Source of the DNA: Saccoglossus kowalevskii
Lineage: Eukaryota > Hemichordata > Enteropneusta > Harrimaniidae
Direction of reading: 5' to 3'
Assembly: GCF_000003605.2 (NCBI RefSeq)
Contig: NW_003111976.1
Span: 26,707-54,745 of the forward strand
Length of the DNA stretch: 28,039 nt
The notes under the pieces are model-generated. The model was not told the DNA's origin. It made no database searches and was given only the letters and a program-made list of their open reading frames with translations. The position numbers and the translations under genes are program-made. Positions 21,624 to 28,039 of this stretch are shown here, piece after piece. Numbering within the stretch: position 1 is the stretch's first letter; each line of letters starts with the position of its first letter.

Positions 21624-22960
21624 CTGTGAAGATATAATTTATGAAGATATGTATCACGTAAATGTTTCATCCAATCACGTCATAAATATCACAAAAATGT
21701 ATGTTCGTATTAGGCTTAGATGAGTATATGTGTATACATTTATACGTTGTTTCTGTACTAGATCTTATATTTGACTTGTGCCTTAACAACTAGTCATTTT
21801 GAGACGGCATTTGGAGGTGTTCATTTGTAGGGCAGTGGGTGTTGCGCAACGAGGATTACGTCTGCCTACAGTGGCACAGCGCCAAGGTGCGCTGTTTTAA
21901 TGTATGTCTCGTTGTTTGCCTTTACTTGCAATTGTACAAATATATACAATAGATATCGTCTAGAAAAGCGGTTCAGCACTTTCCATTTTACATTACTGCC
22001 AATGGCCGATCAAAGTGCGTTGAAAATTGTTGCTGTGAACGATATGTTACCAAACCAGTATATAATAAATACATTTTACAAATCTGTTACTGTGAAAATA
22101 CGTATGCGTAAGTGTTTAAATTTTCATAGCTAAGACTGGCATAATGGTCTATGAAAGTTGTCTTATTAGCTTTTCTATCCAAGAAAACATATAATTAGAC
22201 ACCACAATTTTCAAAATCAGACCATTATAACAAATTTTATTAATTTGACCCTTCACGAAAAGTGTGTTGACTTTTCCACATTTTCGGCCATTGTGACGTA
22301 ACGCAAGGTAAACAAATATGTCAAGACAAGTAAATTGATATGCATCTGAAAACGATTGGATCATTTTTTAAATTTTGACCCCAAAATAAGGGCGTTTTGG
22401 CCCAAAAATGGCCGGAAAATGTTGGCATCGCCCCTGACCTGAAACCTTACTATATGAGGACTTGATCTAGCATAGATGCCTGCTTGTGACAAAAAATGCC
22501 GAAACAAGGAAACAAGTTGTTTTAAGCACTTTTCTATCTTCCGCTGACTGTCTTATGTATATGAAACGAAATATACACCGCAGTAATATGCCATTCTATA
22601 CATGCAATTACACATTATTTGGGGGGGGGCGGCAAACAATGACGTTGAACTACGGTCGTATTTATTTATTTTTTGTCAAATATTTCTTTATTCGTATCTT
22701 ATTACCATTATCCCACGAAGCATTTCAAGCAAAGTGTTTATTTAGTTTATGTCTTTAATTACACATGATTGAAACTGTGTAATTTTGCCATAAATTAAAT
22801 GGCTGGTTCATTAGCGCGTATCATATGGTTGATAGCCGCAAGAAGCTACAATTTATACTTACTTAAAATAATTAAATTAAATAATTAAACCTAAATCATC
22901 ATTGAGAGTACTGTCATCCTGTCTCATGAAAACCAGTGTTCTTTGAAATGTCATACTTAC

Positions 22961-23296
22961 TATCATAAATGTCCAGCTGATAGATTCCACCACATCCCTG
23001 CTGCGTATAAGGGTTGGTATCAGTATAACCACTACACTGTTCCGTACCGTATACATCCATGCCATTTATTAGTTCACCTGGAATAGCTTCTCCGTATCGA
23101 TCGTAGTCTGTATCATCATCACCACAGTAACATTCATTCCCACCGTAGAGGGCTGCAATAGCTTTACCTTTTTCCCGTCAAGTCCCAATGCATTCTGGGA
23201 TAGTGAGCTTATCTGTGGGTATGTCTTCTTTGCTTGAAGTAGGAAATATTCTCTCTGCTGTCAGACCCTCTTTAAAACGACCACGAAATCCAGGAA
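22961..23296 (-). pseudogene. WSC domain exon with an internal TGA
   Basis: A 336-base exon (acceptor TTTTCAACAG, donor GTAAGT, phase 1-1) for a WSC module, a cysteine-rich presumed carbohydrate-binding domain found for example in polycystin-1. After RGRFKEGLTAERIF and LTIPECIGT comes a TGA at 23180-23178. The frame then continues without further stops through REKGKAIAALYGGNECYCGD and EQCSGYTDT to GCGGIYQLDIYD. In the family pattern the TGA stands where a cysteine (C...C) is expected, so it is most simply a TGC/TGT to TGA nonsense change. Confidence 0.75.
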
Positions 23297-24084
23297 CTGT
23301 TGAAAATAAATACACCATGTTGAAGGCGATGGTGTGCGGTCTGATGAGGTACTTGCATATATAGTGTTCGTATGGGTTAGTCCTGAGTTTAGTTGAGAAC
23401 AGTACTGTTAATGATTGCGATGTAAGAGCACGATCGAATTGATTATGCATTAAACTTGATATCACAGTATAATATAATTGGCCATATTTATTGACAATTT
23501 TCGTTTTCTCTTTTGTTTTATGACTTTATAACCAATATTCAGGATATTACTTACTATTACTTATAAACGTGTATGCGAGGCACCAGCAATAGGTGAAAAT
23601 CACGGTCAGGTGACCCGATTTCTCCAAAACCCCACCCCTTGGAGCGATATTAAAAAACACCCCTTATTAATATACAGTAGTTCATAATAATTGTAACACA
23701 TCATATGAAAACAGAAAAAATATCGATCCCATTGAATCCTGAATATGAGAAAAGGAACCCTTGACCATTGAAAATGTCAAAAAGAGACCTCATGCCCATT
23801 TTGAACCCCATGGATGCCTCGTTTACTCGTTGGTAAGTTTCAACAAGTGACCCCGACCTTTGGCGTGAATGGCCACTGAGATCTCGTTGAAACAAGAGAA
23901 ACACGAAACTTTGTTTCCTCCAATAGTAATAGATTATTTATATAAAACCCGAGGTGAACCGACCGGGTTAGGGTTCACGTTTACTCCAAACTCATATAGC
24001 TACGGTATGTAGTTGGATCAGTGGACATGATGGAAGTCCAAAGAATGGAAAACTATTTAAGGGCCAAAAACAAGTTCCGTGAAT

Positions 24085-24279
<195 letters not shown>

Positions 24280-24360
24280 GGTCTGCCTCAAACAGTGAAA
24301 ACTGTGTAAAACTATTTGTATTCAAACTGTCAATTGGGACAATTACTAACTACTGCTTAC

Positions 24361-24552
24361 AATAGCATGACACCAACGCTCTATCCATTTCAGAGCATGC
24401 GCAGGAGGTGTTATCGGATGTAACATGTATTTCACAGTCTTCCAGCGATTCTGCTGACGAATCACAGCTGATGTCACAGACGTTCACTTCAGTGAGATCA
24501 CTGTCAAAATAATCGATTTGCGACACAGACAACCACATGGCATCAACAAACC
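24361..24552 (-). CDS. SRCR domain, second exon
   Basis: A 192-base exon, acceptor CAACTTTAG and donor GTAAGC, phase 1-1, giving the C-terminal half of a scavenger-receptor cysteine-rich domain. It reads GFVDAMWLSVSQIDYF, then LTEVNVCDISC, SSAESLEDC, and ends RALVSCY. It joins the exon at 24726-24869 so that KQLG is followed by FVDAMW, exactly the family pattern. SRCR domains bind microbial surfaces and polyanions. The domain is intact, but downstream exons of the same gene are disrupted. Confidence 0.8.
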
Positions 24553-24725
24553 CTAAAGTTGGAAAAAAACAACATTTCAGTCTGTTAACATATACAACCA
24601 TTGGATTCGGGAGACTACATAGTTTTAAAATAAGACATGTAATGCTTATTTATCTCTGTCATTGACCATGGAAGGTACTAACAAATGGAATGACTCAATA
24701 AACCAAAATGAAAAATGAATATTAC

Positions 24726-24869
24726 CTAATTGTTTACACACGATTCTCGCTTCCATCCAGTTCCATCGGGAGCTATTAGTTGCACACACAAGTGCCCAGT
24801 CGCCGTTATCTATTCTTATTTCAACGTTTCCAACAAATGGCCTTAAACCACCATACAATCTAACATCGA
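24726..24869 (-). CDS. SRCR domain, first exon
   Basis: A 144-base exon, acceptor TTTTTTTCAG and donor GTAATA, phase 1-1. It encodes the N-terminal half of an SRCR domain: DVRLYGGLRPFVGNVEIRI, then NGDWALVCATNSSRW and EARIVCKQLG. This is the most 5' exon of the receptor that I can see. A signal peptide or further modules must lie upstream (above 24870), and I found none up to the window end, so the gene may start beyond it or have lost its 5' end. Confidence 0.82.
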
Positions 24870-25196
24870 CTGAAAAAAACAATTTGTTGATAAGGTTACT
24901 CCGCGATAAATGAGTTAATTGAAGTAATTTCACGCCAGAACCAGAAATTTGGTATATAAATTCACAGTTATTGGTAAAGGTAATGACCATCCTTAGGGCA
25001 GGCAACAAATCGTGATATTGCGCTCACAAACATGTGTTATTATTTAACTAGTCACTGGTGATAGACGAGTTTCCCCCAAACTTACTAGGTGAAAGAATGT
25101 TATGAAAACCAGCCCAGAGAGGTTTTTAAGCGTTTCATGTACCGAAAAGGTAAAAAGTGCAAGATGGGATAAATCAGCACAAGTAAGCGGTAAGAT
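24870..25196. other. No gene recognised
   Basis: Presumed intron or 5' flank of the - strand receptor. No coding exon is apparent. Confidence 0.45.
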
Positions 25197-25288
<92 letters not shown>

Positions 25289-25330
25289 TTTGTTTGTTTG
25301 TTTGTTTGTTTGTTTATTTATTTATTTATG
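25197..25330. repeat. (TTTA)n(TTTG)n microsatellite
   Basis: About 130 bases of TTTA units with an internal block of TTTG units near 25289-25313. The open frame across it is a repeat artefact. Confidence 0.95.
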
Positions 25331-26560
25331 AGAAATGTTGATCAGAATAGCCCACGGTGTGAAATGTATTTTTTTCTGGACAACACATTACAACACAAAT
25401 CTGAACATTTTGAATATCCGACCTTCTTAATGCTTTTACTTTCCGTTGAGTCAGTAATTGGAAACCTCTGTTAGTCTGGTCCCCTGCCCAATGTCAACGC
25501 TGAGGGCGGTAATTGGGGATCAGACTAAAACTTTTGTAATGTGGGTATCTACTTGTATGTGATATTTAATTAAGTTAATAAACTTAAAATATCACAGGTA
25601 CTTTGAAAAGTCTATATTCTATTGAAGGAGGTCTCAACTCTTCCTATTTCTGTGGAAGCCGCTACTAGAGTGAAAGTGTAGACACTGACTTGGAATTAAG
25701 CTTGATATCAGGCAACCAAAGTATGTGTGTGCATCTGGATGAAAACTGATGTTAACAGACTATTATTTTTTTTTATTGCTCGGGTGTAAAAAAATAAGTT
25801 ACATTACTTATTTACATATTAAAAATGAAATTATTGTAGTGAAATAATTGAAACGAAATCAGGTGACTGGCTTTAAATTAAATTATGTCCAATCGAATTC
25901 AATCAATAATTTGAAATCCCAAGATAACAAAGTAAACTACTTAAAGTTCAGCAACATATAAGAAAATCAATATCAATCGTGTTACTTGTTATAATCACTG
26001 TTTATTCGTCTGGGATTTCACGTGGCATCTATAGTTTCGTATCAGTGGGAATCTGGTGAGTTTTATTGTCCGTGCTCTCTGTTCCCCGTTATTTAGTAAC
26101 TGTCTTGTAGTGTTTTGCAAGCCTAGATGTCATACGCTGAATACTTATTTTGACGTTTCTTCGTATTTCACTATTTTTACGCAAGTTTGATAGGGCCTAA
26201 AATCAGGGCAGAATTATGTGGCATTGTAACCGGTCGTAGCTCGGAGTCGGGGAATAGTGTCAGTTTTGGGGAAAAGGAAAGTAATATATCGACCTGGTGC
26301 GGATCGTAAGTTGGGGAATTCCTCGCTTGGCAAATGTGAGAAGTAAACTTGGGGATCAACTGAGTCACTCGAAGACAAAGATTAGACCATTAAGTAGAGT
26401 TAGTTCGTTTTAGTTCATATTTGTAAAACACCAAGACAGAACAGTTCCGTCATAAAGACAGGGGTAAGGTCTCGGAGACGTCCTTCGTGCGTGGGGATTC
26501 TCGGGTCGGGATCTCCTCGATTGGTTTTCCGATTTCTCCTTTTAAGGGTATCTGGTTGGC
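25331..26560. other. No gene recognised
   Basis: Non-coding by inspection. A more GC-rich patch at about 26180-26350 is open on the - strand (26177-26368) but has no recognisable motif; it may be an unidentified repeat. Confidence 0.45.
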
Positions 26561-26754
26561 TGCCATTTTAATCTTAATCACGTGGTATTGCAACAGCCAA
26601 TCGAAATTTAATACACTGGTACGTGACATTTATGACGTCACCTAACGGTGAATAACCAATGGCAGGTTGCCATTTGTTTGTCACGTGATATTTACAACGG
26701 CCAATCGAAATAGAATATTTTGTTACGTGATTTTTGTGACGTCACCTAACGATG
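26561..26754. promoter_or_regulatory. Duplicated E-box/CCAAT/CRE block
   Basis: Two diverged copies of a ~90-base unit, 26561-26650 and 26668-26754, start about 107 bases apart. Each holds, in the same order: TGCCATTT, an E-box CACGTG (26579-26584 and 26682-26687), CCAATCGAAAT (from 26597 and from 26701), TACGTGA, and a perfect CRE TGACGTCA (26633-26640 and 26737-26744) followed by CCTAACG. An additional CCAAT lies between the units near 26655. The sites match bHLH, NF-Y and CREB/ATF binding sequences. Conservation of these sites between the copies could mean regulatory function or simply a recent tandem repeat. No adjacent gene start is recognised. Confidence 0.5.
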
Positions 26755-28039
26755 GCAGCATTTTTTAGAGTTAAGTGAATCCTCCAAGAAAGTCATAAGG
26801 GACTATTATTGAATGTGGTTTGTATTACAATTATTATTGCAATAAATAGTTTAAAGCACAAGGTCAATATCTGTAGCTGTATACGCAAATTGAATATTTC
26901 TTTTAGTTGCTATCACAGATCATAATAATATCTACGAAAATACATTTAATAGTAATGTCGTAATGTCGTCTTACAAAAAGTTGACGCCCTTAATTTATAA
27001 TGTATGACATCCCATATTACCTAACGTACTTGTATTCATATTGAATAAAATTAGAAGAAGCTTGGAAGTTTAGAACTACATGGCAAGTCTGTTTGACCGT
27101 CTTTTTTCTTAATAGCAATAAACTAAATGCACTGTCAAAGCGTCATTATGGCCAAGTCGCACAGGGGCAACTGCGTCCGTATTTTTCGTCAGTGGAATAC
27201 TCATTCAGAGCTTGGTATCCAACGATCAAAATGACCGTGACTGAACTGAAGTGTACACAGGATGAGAAACTTGTAGCGAAACGCGCGTTTAAATAGCGAA
27301 TAAATAAGCGAGCATTGAACAGAAATGTACCATGATTTGTTAACACTCTGTTCGCAAACACGCACTAGTATTAGATGCTTTAATTACATATACTAGAATT
27401 ATATCACTGAACGCTCAAAGACACTGCAGAAATTGTAAAAGGAGAACAACACACAACACTTGCCCTAGGCTGAATGTTGTTGTTGATAGGACGTTCATTT
27501 TATATAACACTCATGTCAAGTCATGGAAGAAGGATATCTATTCACAAGTATCAGTACAGACCAACATGACAAAATATAAGTTGACGATATAGTTACGGCG
27601 CCCTATAGTAGTCACTTACACCAACTATTCACCGTGACGGCCTAGATTCGCCACTAACAGCTGTGACTTGCGACAGTGATTAAAACCGTCAGGTGCTCGT
27701 GTTCGACCAGCAATAGTCACGGTAAACGTTATCTTTATCGGTGGTTGGCTACAATTATAAAAACTTTGACTTTGACACGAAAACCAGTCAACCGAACTAC
27801 TTTTTGCGCGAAAATAGCACAAAAGAAAACTACACAACAACAAATTCTGGTAATTAAAGTTTATTTTTTTTAAACGCTCTTACATAGGTGCCAATAGAAA
27901 TAGTTATAAACTTTGAACATACAGTTGATGACTTGGGTAATTGTAATTACAAAATTTCGTCCCTATCTATTTAATAGGTCAAATGCCCTGAATAAAGCAT
28001 GGTATTTTTAGTGTTAAATTTATAACATATGTCTAGGAA
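26755..28039. other. No gene recognised
   Basis: AT-rich sequence. Open frames at 27093-27296 (+), 27146-27361 (-) and 27625-27873 (both strands) show no recognisable domain and no convincing splice context. Confidence 0.45.

Noticed and set aside
23341..23390. CTGATGA on the + strand as a second hammerhead
   Set aside because: No GAAA core and no stem II pairing follow at the needed distance.
23600..23920. Open frame at 23701-23904 (-) as an extra receptor exon
   Set aside because: No cysteine pattern or domain, and it lies in sequence that looks like an interspersed repeat.
25102..25341. Open frame with LFIYLFIY repeats that looks like a membrane protein
   Set aside because: It is the translation of the (TTTA)n array; no splice or start context supports a gene.

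Overview
This is eukaryotic, animal DNA: AT-rich (roughly one third G+C by eye), intron-bearing genes, microsatellites, MITE-like elements and retroelement debris. The gene content (a NACHT-type NLR, a death-effector-domain protein, and a mosaic receptor built from SRCR, WSC, CUB and sushi exons) points to a marine invertebrate with an expanded innate-immune repertoire, such as a hemichordate, lancelet or echinoderm. A cnidarian or other invertebrate cannot be excluded from sequence alone.

Layout. 1-4616: mostly non-coding; a small + strand ORF at 651 with an IRF-like site in front of it, and an imperfect repeat around 2300-2890. 4617-7445 (+): a large NLR exon with a NACHT ATPase, followed in the same frame by a stop and then a frame change, so the C-terminal part looks decayed. 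7452-7605: a short TTAA-flanked MITE directly behind the NLR stop. 7606-11016: non-coding, with a second, longer MITE of the same type at 10288-10558. 11017-16148 (-): an apparently intact eight-exon gene that I could splice at every GT-AG junction into a 487-residue protein with an N-terminal death effector domain and a C-terminal HECT ubiquitin-ligase domain. A third MITE lies in its first intron. 16932-17200: microsatellite, then retroelement debris carrying a recognisable hammerhead ribozyme on the - strand. 17851-18258 (+): the 3' end of a non-LTR retrotransposon. 19473-19586: a foldback sequence. 19864-24869 (-): exons of a mosaic receptor, in gene order SRCR, WSC, CUB, sushi and one unrecognised exon, all with phase 1-1 borders; the WSC and CUB exons contain disabling changes. 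Long (CTGT)n and (TTTA)n arrays follow, then a duplicated block of CACGTG, CCAAT and TGACGTCA sites at 26561-26754.

The NLR and the DED-HECT gene are convergent, about 3.6 kb apart between stop codons. An NLR is a candidate intracellular sensor. A DED normally recruits caspase-8/FADD-type partners, and a HECT domain attaches ubiquitin. A link between them is inference from proximity and domain type only. The most interesting object is the DED-HECT protein; the hammerhead ribozyme is the second.
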